From: a virus
Virus record (IMG/VR): IMGVR_UViG_3300044859_001045
Span: 1 to 46,488 of that record
Reading direction: 5' to 3' (one strand)
DNA: 46,488 bases
Under the pieces are notes generated by a model. It saw only the letters and a program-made list of their open reading frames with translations, did not search any database and was not told the DNA's origin. Both the position numbers and the translations under genes were made by a program. How positions within the stretch are numbered: the stretch's first letter is position 1; each line of letters opens with the position of its first letter. Shown in pieces: positions 1 through 8,118 of the stretch.

Positions 1-610
1 CTAATATTAAATTGGGCCAAGGTGTTGGATCAAAGTTAACTAAAAAGTCTCGGAATATCTTAGAACCAAACGGATCACCACTGCCAGTGATATCTAGTGT
101 AATATGTTTGTCATGCGGTTTGTCAAATACAGCATTAATAATTTTGTAGTGTAATTCTAGTTTACGTTCGTAATCAACACCTTCGTAATCGTATATCTTT
201 TCAGTGCGACAACTAGGACAAGTTAAATTACAACTAGCATCGTTCTCAAACATAATATGTGTTGGAAATTCTGCTGGCTTAGGTGTATCTTCTATGTTGG
301 GTAATCGATTGTCAGATATGTCGCCGCACACTGTATGATTACAATACCTAAAACTTCCATCTAGTATAGACTCACGAATTATAGTTGCTACTTCCCCGTG
401 CCATATTTCTTCAAACGATTGTTCATTTAAATTACCAATACTATAAGGCAACCAGCTTGTGCAGCACATCCAACAACTACCATCGTCCCTAATAGACAAC
501 GTTTCAAAAGGTTTATTACAAAATTTGCCTTGTAAATTTTTTTGTTTAACTTTAAGATTAGCTAAATCATGCCCGCTATCTATTTTAAGCATTATAGTTT
601 TATTTTTCAT
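1..610 (-). CDS. Radical SAM protein with N-terminal Cys-rich region (3' part outside window)
   Basis: The reading frame is open from an ATG at 610 to the window edge, giving 203 residues; the C-terminus is missing. It has an N-terminal Cys-rich segment (C31, C46, C49, C50, C90, C95) like the twitch/SPASM-type cluster domain of twitch radical SAM proteins. The 4Fe-4S/SAM motif CNLTCPSC (C127, C131, C134, CxxxCxxC) follows. The usual GGEP motif is replaced by TGSGDPF. It overlaps the stop of the upstream radical SAM gene by 11 nt, so the two are co-translated in an operon that runs leftward from about 5132. Substrate unknown. The family assignment rests on motif order. Confidence 0.85.
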   Translation of the reverse strand, partial: MKNKTIMLKIDSGHDLANLKVKQKNLQGKFCNKPFETLSIRDDGSCWMCCTSWLPYSIGNLNEQSFEEIWHGEVATIIRESILDGSFRYCNHTVCGDISDNRLPNIEDTPKPAEFPTHIMFENDASCNLTCPSCRTEKIYDYEGVDYERKLELHYKIINAVFDKPHDKHITLDITGSGDPFGSKIFRDFLVNFDPTPWPNLIL

Positions 611-1706
611 ATATAGGAATTATAGTTGTTGCTTTCCACAGGTCTTCAAAGTCTGTGAACTCTTTGGCTTTAGGCACACACATACCACATCCGCATCTTT
701 GGTTAGGGCAAATAATTGGCGTTACCGGTTTAGATAACATATCTTTAACTTGCGAGATAATAGTTTCAGTATCTCGCAAATTTCCAATAGGACCCCGGCC
801 TGTGTGTGTTGCCTGACATGTTTGATGATGGAACACATTGCCTGTATGCTGCTCAACATGCATAAAAAACCAGTTAACTGTGCAATACCAGTCTTTAAAC
901 CAGTTGTTCACTAATTTGATATCTTGCCATTCATCTTCAACTTTACCCTGTGTGCATCTGCTACCACAACATGCACGACCTACGTTTGTACCCTCGGCAG
1001 ATGTAGATGCACTACGAGGTTGCCCCATCCATTCAAAGAACCAGTTCTGTTGTTCTTCTGTGTATTCGTGGCTTGTTCTACGTTGATTGCCGTCGGCATC
1101 TTGAAACCATCCCTTTCGAACAATATTTCCATCTCCGATTGGCACAGGATTCAGTCGTGAAATTCCTTTAGATTTGAGTAGATTACATACTTCAACCGCC
1201 TCGTCAAAATAGTCGCAATGTAGCATTACATTTGCCTGAACACTCATCCCGGCATCATGCAGGCCTATAATATTTTTAATGCTTCTATCTTTTAATTTCT
1301 GATCAGCTTCACTATGCCAACTAACAGTAACGTGAACAAAATTATCTAAAATTCTTTTAGTAAATTGAGGCCCCCAAGAGCCGTTAGTAGTCAACCCTAA
1401 CGCAAAATTTCCTTGTGTTTTTATATATTCTATCAATGGCCAAAAATTAGGATTGGCGGTAGGTTCGCCACCGGTAAAATCTATGCTGGTTATATCACCA
1501 TATAGTCTTTTTGAATTGTACAGATCTGCATAGCTCTTGATAAAATCAAAAGTAGTTTTTAATTCTTCAAAGCTAGGATACGGACTATAGTTGTTATGAC
1601 GTGTACTTTCACAGTAAGAACAGTCGTAATTACATCTGCGTAACATTTCCCAGGTTACAATAAATGGTGTGGGATTTTTTAATTTAATTGCTGTTGTTTT
1701 TATCAT
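600..1706 (-). CDS. Radical SAM protein with C-terminal auxiliary Cys motifs
   Basis: 368 residues. The CxxxCxxC motif is RRCNYDCSYC (C25, C29, C32), followed by a GGEP strand motif near residue 79. The C-terminal third is rich in Cys (GRACCGSRC, a single C in WYCTVNW, HHQTCQA, CPNQRCGCGMC), which suggests one or two auxiliary iron-sulfur clusters of SPASM/twitch type. It overlaps both neighbours (11 nt and 4 nt), so it is part of a translationally coupled run of four radical SAM genes. The reaction is unknown; such proteins commonly modify peptides or small molecules by radical chemistry. Confidence 0.88.
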   Translation of the reverse strand: MIKTTAIKLKNPTPFIVTWEMLRRCNYDCSYCESTRHNNYSPYPSFEELKTTFDFIKSYADLYNSKRLYGDITSIDFTGGEPTANPNFWPLIEYIKTQGNFALGLTTNGSWGPQFTKRILDNFVHVTVSWHSEADQKLKDRSIKNIIGLHDAGMSVQANVMLHCDYFDEAVEVCNLLKSKGISRLNPVPIGDGNIVRKGWFQDADGNQRRTSHEYTEEQQNWFFEWMGQPRSASTSAEGTNVGRACCGSRCTQGKVEDEWQDIKLVNNWFKDWYCTVNWFFMHVEQHTGNVFHHQTCQATHTGRGPIGNLRDTETIISQVKDMLSKPVTPIICPNQRCGCGMCVPKAKEFTDFEDLWKATTIIPIYEK

Positions 1707-2596
1707 TGTTTTATCTTTGTTAACGGAATGTCTGCTGCGCAGGTGCAGTAATTCCTATCGCATATAATAGGGTTTATAGGTATTGAAAATGTACCTGCAT
1801 ATATGTTACCAAGACTACCACCGACTCTACAAGTCGCTCGGTGCACATCGCCGTCCCAATTTATCATTAGGCTTTCTATGCCTGCGTTGCAAGTCCAGCC
1901 CTTGAATTTGTTTAGATGCAATTTTATTACGTCGTTGGCATGCATAATTTCTACATCGTCTATTCTACAGTTAGCCTTTGCCGTGGCATTCTGTGAGAGA
2001 ATCCATTCTAAGTCGTTACCATCATACCGCATATCGTCAAACACATTATGATCGCCCTCAGTCCAGCGTATTCTACGCACAGCAAATCTAATCCCTTTTT
2101 CTCGGAACTCTTTGACTACTTTGCGAACACTGTCCATATGATCGTAGTGAGCCATTATGTTAACAAAAAAGTCTGTTTGAGTTTTGTCATAGAACTCGTT
2201 AATTGTTCTCATCACACGCTGCCAGTCATATTCAAAATGCAGACTAAACACTAGGTGATTAAAATACATTTCGTTTTGCAAATACCAGTTAGCAGATCGA
2301 GTTCCGTTGGTTGTTAAGTTGACCCAGAATATATCCTTGCGTTTAAAGTAGTCTAGTAGATCTTCTATATCGGGATGCACACAAGGTTCGCCACCTGTTA
2401 AACTAATACGTAACGGTTTTCCAATTTCGCATAGTTTATCAACAGTTGTTTCTAGGATGTTAATATCTGTATGCGAACTAAAATTATCATGTATGCTTGA
2501 AGGGCAATATGTACAGTCGTAGTTGCAACGTTTGCCTAAATTCCATTCAACTTTTATTTGATCTTGATGCGGCCAAGAACTGGTTATTTTATACAT
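1703..2596 (-). CDS. Radical SAM protein
   Basis: 297 residues. The 4Fe-4S/SAM motif is KRCNYDCTYC (C24, C28, C31), with the GGEP motif (TGGEPCVHP) near residue 68. The C-terminus has CNAGIE, ATCRVGG and a final ICDRNYCTC cluster, compatible with an auxiliary cluster. It is a clear relative of the gene at 600-1706 (same CNYDC-YC signature and SPASM-like tail), so the two look like diverged paralogues. Its start overlaps the upstream gene by 8 nt. Function unknown. Confidence 0.88.
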   Translation of the reverse strand: MYKITSSWPHQDQIKVEWNLGKRCNYDCTYCPSSIHDNFSSHTDINILETTVDKLCEIGKPLRISLTGGEPCVHPDIEDLLDYFKRKDIFWVNLTTNGTRSANWYLQNEMYFNHLVFSLHFEYDWQRVMRTINEFYDKTQTDFFVNIMAHYDHMDSVRKVVKEFREKGIRFAVRRIRWTEGDHNVFDDMRYDGNDLEWILSQNATAKANCRIDDVEIMHANDVIKLHLNKFKGWTCNAGIESLMINWDGDVHRATCRVGGSLGNIYAGTFSIPINPIICDRNYCTCAADIPLTKIKQ

Positions 2597-3836
2597 ACTG
2601 TTTAAATTCTGGTATAACTGCTAACAAATCTTGATTGCGAGTAGAGTCTAATGCAAAATTAAAATCTAAAAAGTCTTGCCACAAATTATTTTGATCCTTT
2701 GCTTGTAGATAGTTAATGTTATCTTGTATTTGTTGATGCGTAACTGTGCCTAACAGCGGGTTCTTTTTAACTGCGCTCCATGTATCTACTTGTGACTTAA
2801 CTGCTAGAAGTTTTGTAATTGCTAGTGCTTTTAATTCTTGTGGTAACACTTGTGCTGACAGACAGTTGGGATAACTAACACGGTGGCTATAAAATATAAT
2901 GTCCATGGTGTTAATAAAATAATCAATACATTCTGCGGCTTGTAGTATGTTGCCAGCTTGTGCTGTAAATGCCCCAACTACACGACTCACGTTAGGAATT
3001 TTTTTTATTTCTTTAATGTTTGCTTCAACTTGATTAAAGTCGCTGTTACCGCGAATGTAATTGTAAACATCGTGAATGCCATCAAGGCTGACATTAACGG
3101 CAATGCTTCTAAAATATGGCCAGTAGTCATGTATAGTCCTTCCTTTGCTAATTCCTAGCGTTGTGCCATTTGTGGCGTATTTTAATTCAATGTTAGCACC
3201 ATAAGGCTTTAACATGTCTAAAATTTTATAATGTTGAGGATCCATTAGAGGCTCTCCACCTGCAAACTCTACTCGTCTAAAATGAGGTAGAAGTTTTTCA
3301 AAACTGGTCCACCAGTTGTCGCTATCGTCAAACTCTCCGATATACTTTCCGGGATTGTCTACAAGCTCTGTAATAGTGTGTACTAGGAAATTATTTTCTT
3401 TCTTATAGAACGGAGTTACTTTGTCCCAGTCTTTCCAGTTAGTGCTATCTAACGGATTACACATGCGACACTTCAAGTTACACAAGTTGTTAAGTTTAAT
3501 CTCCATTGTAGGAAATTCAAACGGCATAATTTCTTGTAGCGGTGTATCGGGATATAAGTTAATACGTGCTTCTGGAATAACTCCGTTAATATGACGTTGG
3601 CGCAAACTTTCTACACCCTGGTCTTCTAAGTCAAAGCAAGGTTTACAAACCTCAGGCCGTTCTCCGCATAAGACTTGTTTGCGAACAAGTTGCATGGTTT
3701 CATTATTCCATATTTCTTCTAGTGTATTATTTTGTATGAACCCAACCGGCGCACTACGACAACAGACTTTGACGGCTCCGTCTTCGCGTGTTGCTAACCC
3801 TGTAAAAGGGTGCATACAAAATGTTTTACTTTGCAT
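2589..3836 (-). CDS. Twitch-domain radical SAM protein
   Basis: 415 residues from the ATG at 3836. The frame extends upstream to a TTG at 3866, but the ATG fits better because it leaves an 11-nt overlap with the upstream gene and begins directly at the conserved N-terminal Cys region. That region has FCMHPF (C7), VCC (C25, C26), C57 and VCKPC (C64, C67), and is followed by CNLKCRMC (C119, C123, C126) and FAGGEPLMDP. N-terminal twitch region followed by the radical SAM core matches the twitch-domain radical SAM family, which is common in marine phages and host clusters. Three more members lie on the plus strand at 8934, 10563 and 18741. Substrate unknown. Confidence 0.88.
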   Translation of the reverse strand: MQSKTFCMHPFTGLATREDGAVKVCCRSAPVGFIQNNTLEEIWNNETMQLVRKQVLCGERPEVCKPCFDLEDQGVESLRQRHINGVIPEARINLYPDTPLQEIMPFEFPTMEIKLNNLCNLKCRMCNPLDSTNWKDWDKVTPFYKKENNFLVHTITELVDNPGKYIGEFDDSDNWWTSFEKLLPHFRRVEFAGGEPLMDPQHYKILDMLKPYGANIELKYATNGTTLGISKGRTIHDYWPYFRSIAVNVSLDGIHDVYNYIRGNSDFNQVEANIKEIKKIPNVSRVVGAFTAQAGNILQAAECIDYFINTMDIIFYSHRVSYPNCLSAQVLPQELKALAITKLLAVKSQVDTWSAVKKNPLLGTVTHQQIQDNINYLQAKDQNNLWQDFLDFNFALDSTRNQDLLAVIPEFKQYV

Positions 3837-4446
3837 TGATAATATTGTAAAGTTTTTTGGCCGCAATGCTATGTGCTATTGGGCCGGGATGGTTATTGTC
3901 GGACGCTAAATCTTCTGTATTCAAAATGTTATCACGTAACGCATTATTGATAAATTTGGGAATACTACCAAAGTATTCGCCAATGGTGACATCAATTACT
4001 CGATCTATCAACATCTCCGGTTTCGGTGGAGCCCAAAAAGGATAATAACGGAGTCCTAAACTATTAATATATAATTCTGCATGATTAATATAGATACCTG
4101 ACCTAACATTGTTGTCGTAATTAGAATGAACCTCAGACCATTTCTTAAACAATTCGTCGTCCTGCCACGGTCCTATTTTTTTGTTCTTTTCTACTATATT
4201 AAAAATTACATCTCTATGAGAATAGGTCCAACCCACTACAACCAAGTCATCTTTCTTAAACCTAAACGACAAGATACGGGATAGTATCTCTAGATTACTA
4301 CTACCCGGATCTCCGTTATTAATAGTTGTTCTGCCAGTTAATTTTCCTAACACTGCCGGCCATGATTGACTAGACGGATCATCTAATGCTAATCCAAGGG
4401 TAAATGAACAACCGAATGTTATAAGTCTTGACATGATATTGCCCAT
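3826..4446 (-). CDS. SGNH/GDSL-like hydrolase
   Basis: 206 residues. It begins MSRLITFGCSFTLG (second Met, codon at 4434), a GDS-like block I in which GCS carries the candidate nucleophile Ser. A central GDPGSSNLEI resembles block III, and a C-terminal DNNHPGPIAHSIAA resembles the D-x-x-H block V. The order and spacing fit SGNH-fold esterases or acyl hydrolases. Either Met (4446 or 4434) could be the start, and both overlap the upstream gene. It sits between the PP-loop gene and the radical SAM genes, so it may trim or deacylate a pathway intermediate, which is inference. Confidence 0.65.
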   Translation of the reverse strand: MGNIMSRLITFGCSFTLGLALDDPSSQSWPAVLGKLTGRTTINNGDPGSSNLEILSRILSFRFKKDDLVVVGWTYSHRDVIFNIVEKNKKIGPWQDDELFKKWSEVHSNYDNNVRSGIYINHAELYINSLGLRYYPFWAPPKPEMLIDRVIDVTIGEYFGSIPKFINNALRDNILNTEDLASDNNHPGPIAHSIAAKKLYNIINAK

Positions 4447-5132
4447 TGTCTTTCTTTACACCAAAAGCATTCGTTACAAACTGGAACGTATTGACCCGGT
4501 ATATAGTTTTTATAATCAATGCCTACTATCTCGCCTTCACAACTGCGGGTAATTTCAAACAGATCCGTGAGGCCAAGCTCACTATACATTTTAACAATTT
4601 CTGACTTGTCTGTGAAGCGGAATGGATGATAAACCATAAAGCCCATGTGTTCCATTTCTGCCAAATGCTTGTTGTCCTCTGTAGGGTCAATGTCACGTTC
4701 ACTCATACCATTGAATTGTGCTAATCTTGGGTTACGGGTTACTCCGTTGTAAAACGCATCTATGTTATATTTCTTACAAATATACTCTGCGTAAGCTCTT
4801 GCTTGAATGTTGTCACCGCTCACTTGCTTACCATACTCGTCGGTTAAGTTTGGTCCTACATTGCCGTACTCTAAATCGGGCGCAATAAAGTTAATATGCC
4901 GTTTAAATGTTGTATGATAGAAATTTTGAAATAACCATTTACACACAGTATCTGCATTGTCTTGTTGCCAAGGTTTGGTTTTCCAGCAACGTATATGATT
5001 AATGATATGTATAGTTATATTATGTTCTTTGGCTTTTTGGCAAACCATATAGGCAAGTAATGCGCTATCGGCACCGCCACTAACGGCAATGGCAATGTTT
5101 TTCCATTTTGGATTGAAGGGTACCTTGAACAT
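4419..5132 (-). CDS. PP-loop ATPase, QueC-like (7-cyano-7-deazaguanine synthase-like)
   Basis: 237 residues from the ATG at 5132. The frame is open to 5255, but a late-type box (GTAAATAT, 5137-5144) lies 4 nt before this ATG and the upstream extension lacks conserved character. The PP-loop is SGGADSALLA near the N-terminus. The C-terminus has SCEGE followed by CNECFWC, a C-(n)-CxxCxxC zinc site as in QueC. QueC makes preQ0 from carboxy-deazaguanine with ATP. No QueD, QueE or GCH partner is visible here, so the substrate could differ. It heads the leftward operon of four radical SAM genes, the divergent partner of 5173-5841. Confidence 0.75.
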   Translation of the reverse strand: MFKVPFNPKWKNIAIAVSGGADSALLAYMVCQKAKEHNITIHIINHIRCWKTKPWQQDNADTVCKWLFQNFYHTTFKRHINFIAPDLEYGNVGPNLTDEYGKQVSGDNIQARAYAEYICKKYNIDAFYNGVTRNPRLAQFNGMSERDIDPTEDNKHLAEMEHMGFMVYHPFRFTDKSEIVKMYSELGLTDLFEITRSCEGEIVGIDYKNYIPGQYVPVCNECFWCKERQWAISCQDL

Positions 5133-5136
5133 GGAT

Positions 5137-5144
5137 ATATTTAC
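5137..5144 (-). promoter_or_regulatory. Late-type promoter box GTAAATAT
   Basis: GTAAATAT lies 4 nt before the ATG at 5132. It differs by one base from the ATAAATAT boxes elsewhere in the window and resembles T4/cyanophage late promoters (TATAAATA, NATAAATA). With a usual -10 to +1 distance, transcription would start at or next to the ATG. Confidence 0.55.
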
Positions 5145-5161
5145 ACGAGTTATACTAGCAC

Positions 5162-5169
5162 ATAAATAT
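5162..5169 (+). promoter_or_regulatory. Late-type promoter box ATAAATAT
   Basis: ATAAATAT is followed by TTC and then the ATG at 5173. The 15-mer CATAAATATTTCATG recurs exactly before the cyclase gene (start 45289). It predicts a leaderless late mRNA for the 5173-6872 operon. Confidence 0.6.
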
Positions 5170-5172
5170 TTC

Positions 5173-5841
5173 ATGATTAACATAACCATGTGGCAATGCC
5201 CAAAAGGACTAATAGAACAAGCATTATCAGAGTGCCCAATTGAAGGTAGTCGCACTGCCTTGAATACTCCAACCGGTGACTTCTTCTATGACAGTTGGCA
5301 AATCAAAGATGAGTTTAAAGGTACAGCGTGGGAAGAACTACTATCTACTTTACCTTACACAATTGGAGAAGCTCGTGTTATTACACTTGATCCCAATCAA
5401 AGTTACATGTCCCACGCTGACATTGATAATCGTTGGCATTTAAACTTGTCGGGCGAGCAGTCATATTTGATAGATTTAGATAATCAAAAAATGTATAAAC
5501 AACGTGTAGACAATCATTGGTGTTATATGTTTGCTAATAAAATACATACTGCTAGTAATTACGGTAGTGTACCACGTAAACAACTTGTAGTTCGCGAACC
5601 GTTAAAACGTAGCCACCACAAAAATTTAATCAACGTTGAAATTACTCCAGCATACGAACAGTTTGACTATCGTTATCAGTTTGACAATATTATTAGCCCG
5701 TGGCTGAATCGTAAGAATCAAGAAGGCGCTCTTGACAACTTTGTTTACAAAGATACGGTTGTATCCTTTAGTATAGCAGAAGATGTCCAAGGACAACTTG
5801 ACGCAATTATTTCTAATAAGTTTAAAGTTATCTATGTTTAA
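5173..5841 (+). CDS. 2OG-Fe(II)/Asp-hydroxylase-like protein
   Basis: 222 residues from ATG 5173. The longer frame from 5089 would overlap the divergent gene and run through the promoter boxes. The core has SHADIDNRWHLNL, an HxD metal motif with D two residues after H, then a distal HTASN and a basic QLVVRE strand, which fits the double-stranded beta-helix of aspartyl/asparaginyl hydroxylase-like oxygenases. The C-terminal 60 residues are of unknown fold. Its stop overlaps the next gene's start by 8 nt. The probable role is oxidation of a pathway intermediate or host protein; the substrate is unknown. Confidence 0.6.
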   Translation: MINITMWQCPKGLIEQALSECPIEGSRTALNTPTGDFFYDSWQIKDEFKGTAWEELLSTLPYTIGEARVITLDPNQSYMSHADIDNRWHLNLSGEQSYLIDLDNQKMYKQRVDNHWCYMFANKIHTASNYGSVPRKQLVVREPLKRSHHKNLINVEITPAYEQFDYRYQFDNIISPWLNRKNQEGALDNFVYKDTVVSFSIAEDVQGQLDAIISNKFKVIYV

Positions 5842-6280
5842 AGTTGGAATTACTGGAACTACTCGCGGCCTCGGCCAAGCACTACATGACCACTTTGTCA
5901 ATAAGGGCTATCATGTAACGGCCTTTAATAGAGGATCAGACATGAGTGCCGCGGTTGGATGTGATTTGTTTATCAACAATGCCTACGGCATACAAATGGA
6001 TATACTTAACCAACTTTATGCGAGTGTTGGCAAGATGATTGTCATGGGCAGTATAGTTACAGATTTTCCCGATGTAGAAATGCCAGACTACACCGCACAA
6101 AAAACAAAATTAGAAGAACGTGTGTTAGAGCTTAACCTTCCTAACATATTGTTATTAAAGCTATCTAGCACTGCTTACAACGATTCGCAAGTTGTAATTG
6201 ACGCTATTGAGTATTGGCTAGCAAACCCGTTGGTTAATATTATATCTTTTAGAGCAATAGGCGGTCCAAATCGTGGATAA
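5834..6280 (+). CDS. Short-chain dehydrogenase-like protein
   Basis: 148 residues from the ATG at 5834; the frame is open from 5783 but that part lies inside the previous gene. The N-terminus FKVGITGTTRGLGQAL has the TGxxxGxG nucleotide-binding motif of SDRs, followed by a LFINNAYG strand (NNAG-like). The catalytic YxxxK is represented by DYTAQKTKLEE. It is shorter than typical SDRs (about 250 residues) and ends after the beta6/7 region. It overlaps the next gene, a second SDR of similar organisation, by 8 nt, so this is a tandem duplication. Confidence 0.75.
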   Translation: MFKVGITGTTRGLGQALHDHFVNKGYHVTAFNRGSDMSAAVGCDLFINNAYGIQMDILNQLYASVGKMIVMGSIVTDFPDVEMPDYTAQKTKLEERVLELNLPNILLLKLSSTAYNDSQVVIDAIEYWLANPLVNIISFRAIGGPNRG

Positions 6281-6872
6281 AAAAATTATTGTAACCGGTC
6301 ACACAAGCGGTGTTGGTAAAGCAATTTACGACAAGTTTAAAGAAATAAGTTGTAGAGAAATTGTGGGAATGAGCCGTAGCAATGGATATGATATAGATAA
6401 AGACTTTGATAAGATTGTAGAAGAATCTACAGGCTGTGAACTGTTTATTAATAATGCTTACAGAGACAGTCAGCAATTAAAATTAGTTGAAGCACTTAAA
6501 GACAAAGTAGACATGATGGTTGTTATGGGCAGTGTTAGTAGATTCTATCCAGAACTTATTCCTACACAGTATGTACACGATAAACAAGCACTAGCGGAAG
6601 CCTGTAGACTTATTAGTTTAAATCCCAACGGTATTCCACTGCTACATTTAGATTTAGGATTTATAGAAGGTACAACAGTAGAAGAAAACGACCCAACAGC
6701 CTTTGTTAGTGACTACACTACGTCCAAGGCCGACATTGTTGATACAATTATCTTCTGGGCACAAAAGCCCTCTATTAGACAGATCGAGTTTAGATGGAAA
6801 CTAACTCCGCAGGTCATGTCTGAATTAAAAAGAATTAATCCCGATTTAGATCCATCTAGGATAACGTTCTAG
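6273..6872 (+). CDS. Short-chain dehydrogenase-like protein (tandem paralogue)
   Basis: 199 residues from a GTG start that overlaps the previous stop by 8 nt. KIIVTGHTSGVGKAIYD is the TGxxxGxG motif, LFINNAYRDS matches NNAG, and a YVHDK element gives the YxxxK pair. It is a near relative of 5834-6280 (shared CELFINNAY, VVMGS and HDK/QK segments). The C-terminus is longer and more complete. It converges on, and overlaps by 27 nt, the minus-strand gene ending at 6846, with no terminator between them. An NAD(P)-dependent reduction or epimerisation is likely; the substrate is unknown. Confidence 0.78.
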   Translation: MDKKIIVTGHTSGVGKAIYDKFKEISCREIVGMSRSNGYDIDKDFDKIVEESTGCELFINNAYRDSQQLKLVEALKDKVDMMVVMGSVSRFYPELIPTQYVHDKQALAEACRLISLNPNGIPLLHLDLGFIEGTTVEENDPTAFVSDYTTSKADIVDTIIFWAQKPSIRQIEFRWKLTPQVMSELKRINPDLDPSRITF

Positions 6873-7403
6873 ATTCTCTAAAAATCTATCTCCGTATATT
6901 TTCCACACAGTTTGATCTGTGTACCTGTAATGAACTTCTTTAACACGTTCCACTATGCCTATCTTTTCTAATGTGGGAAAATAATATCTGTGTACTAGCC
7001 TTTGACTCGCTACCTTGCTGTCATTAGATGTGGCATATATGTTTTCTTCTCCGACCCATGCTATACAGGCAGGTAATAAAAATTGGTCAGTTAGATTTTG
7101 ATGTTCTGCAATTAGACGTTGGGGAGTTATTAATCCACCGTGTGGTCTTGCCGCACCAAACGTGCAGGTACGTGCTAACACCCTATAACTATCAGGCCCC
7201 ATGACATCATCAAATGAGTGAGCTACTACACTACCGATGGCTTTATTGTCCTGATACAGTATCCATGCTTTCCAGGATTTTTCATTGTGAAAACAATCTA
7301 TCATGGATTTTTGACTGGAATTGTTTTCGAACCCTTTTTCTTTTGCTTCTTTATAAAACTCGGAAAGATCTAGATCAGAAGACCAATCTACAATATTATA
7401 CAT
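6846..7403 (-). CDS. GNAT-like acyltransferase (tentative)
   Basis: 185 residues from the ATG at 7403 (MYNIVDWSSDL), which leaves an 8-nt overlap with the upstream gene; the frame is open to 7460. WKAWILYQDNKAIGSVVAHSF resembles the beta2-beta4 hairpin of GNAT acetyltransferases, followed by YRVLARTCTF. The central part is variable and the acetyl-CoA loop (RxxGxG) is not clear. It is second in a two-gene leftward operon. The fold call is weak. Confidence 0.4.
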   Translation of the reverse strand: MYNIVDWSSDLDLSEFYKEAKEKGFENNSSQKSMIDCFHNEKSWKAWILYQDNKAIGSVVAHSFDDVMGPDSYRVLARTCTFGAARPHGGLITPQRLIAEHQNLTDQFLLPACIAWVGEENIYATSNDSKVASQRLVHRYYFPTLEKIGIVERVKEVHYRYTDQTVWKIYGDRFLENLERYPRWI

Positions 7404-8091
7404 AAAGTTTTTTACACTCGTCCATAAAATCAGAAGGGAAGTTTGTTTTAAAACTTTCAAATGCTAACAGTTGTATGTCTTTAAAGGGAGTCGGCTTATC
7501 CACGTCTATTCCCATAGCAGACATTTTAGGAAATAGATCTGCTTGCCTATCTTCACTGATATGGCTCATTACGCTACGTAAACTAATAGCAGGATCGTGA
7601 TCACGATAACAGAAAAAATAATTGATACTTTTAAGTTGACCGTTGACAACAAAATAACTACTGGGATGTAGACTGTATTTGTAGATACCTAATGCTTTGT
7701 GTGCTTTAAATATTTCTAACATCTGTTCTCGCCAATTGGGCAGTACACTATCGTAGTCTTGTTTAATAGGATCAGATTGTTGCCAAAAGTCATCACCATC
7801 TATTTCAAGATAGAGTTTTCTTTTTTCTAAATCTATATTAATAATGTTGGGAACTAGGTGCGGAAATATATTACGCATTTGAGTAATAAAATTTACTTCG
7901 CGCAACCATTTTTCATTCATTAGACTAGGGTCTACTACTTGATTCTGACCTTTATGATAATCAGTATCGTTGTGGTACCATTGACAAAATGTTTTTTTAT
8001 CTTTGCTAATTAAGCTGGTATAAATTAGGTTATTTCGGCAAAGGCCTTTTCCTGGAACATCGTTATAATAGTATTCATATTCTGCAGTCAT
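7396..8091 (-). CDS. Degenerate kinase-like protein (tentative)
   Basis: 231 residues. WLREVNFITQMRN is followed by LEIDGDDFWQQS and an FKAHKALGIYKYSLHPSSYFVVNGQLKS stretch. This layout recalls the hinge and catalytic loop of small protein-kinase-like or aminoglycoside kinase-like proteins (L-x-E-x-GD, H-x-x-x-x-x-V, ID-strand), but catalytic Asp and DFG-like residues are absent, so it may be a pseudokinase or something else. It heads a leftward operon with an ATAAGTAT box 4 nt before its ATG. Confidence 0.35.
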   Translation of the reverse strand: MTAEYEYYYNDVPGKGLCRNNLIYTSLISKDKKTFCQWYHNDTDYHKGQNQVVDPSLMNEKWLREVNFITQMRNIFPHLVPNIINIDLEKRKLYLEIDGDDFWQQSDPIKQDYDSVLPNWREQMLEIFKAHKALGIYKYSLHPSSYFVVNGQLKSINYFFCYRDHDPAISLRSVMSHISEDRQADLFPKMSAMGIDVDKPTPFKDIQLLAFESFKTNFPSDFMDECKKLYV

Positions 8092-8095
8092 ACAA

Positions 8096-8103
8096 ATACT
8101 TAT
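8096..8103 (-). promoter_or_regulatory. Late-type promoter box ATAAGTAT
   Basis: ATAAGTAT lies 4 nt before the ATG at 8091. Together with the plus-strand box at 8107-8114 it forms a perfect 7-bp inverted repeat, ATACTTA-TCAGC-TAAGTAT. One short dyad therefore serves two divergent genes. Confidence 0.5.
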
Positions 8104-8106
8104 CAG

Positions 8107-8114
8107 CTAAGTAT
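8107..8114 (+). promoter_or_regulatory. Late-type promoter box CTAAGTAT
   Basis: CTAAGTAT lies 4 nt (TAAC) before the ATG at 8119. It forms the right arm of the divergent dyad with 8096-8103 and would yield a leaderless transcript for the 8119-11717 operon. Confidence 0.5.
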
Positions 8115-8118
8115 TAAC

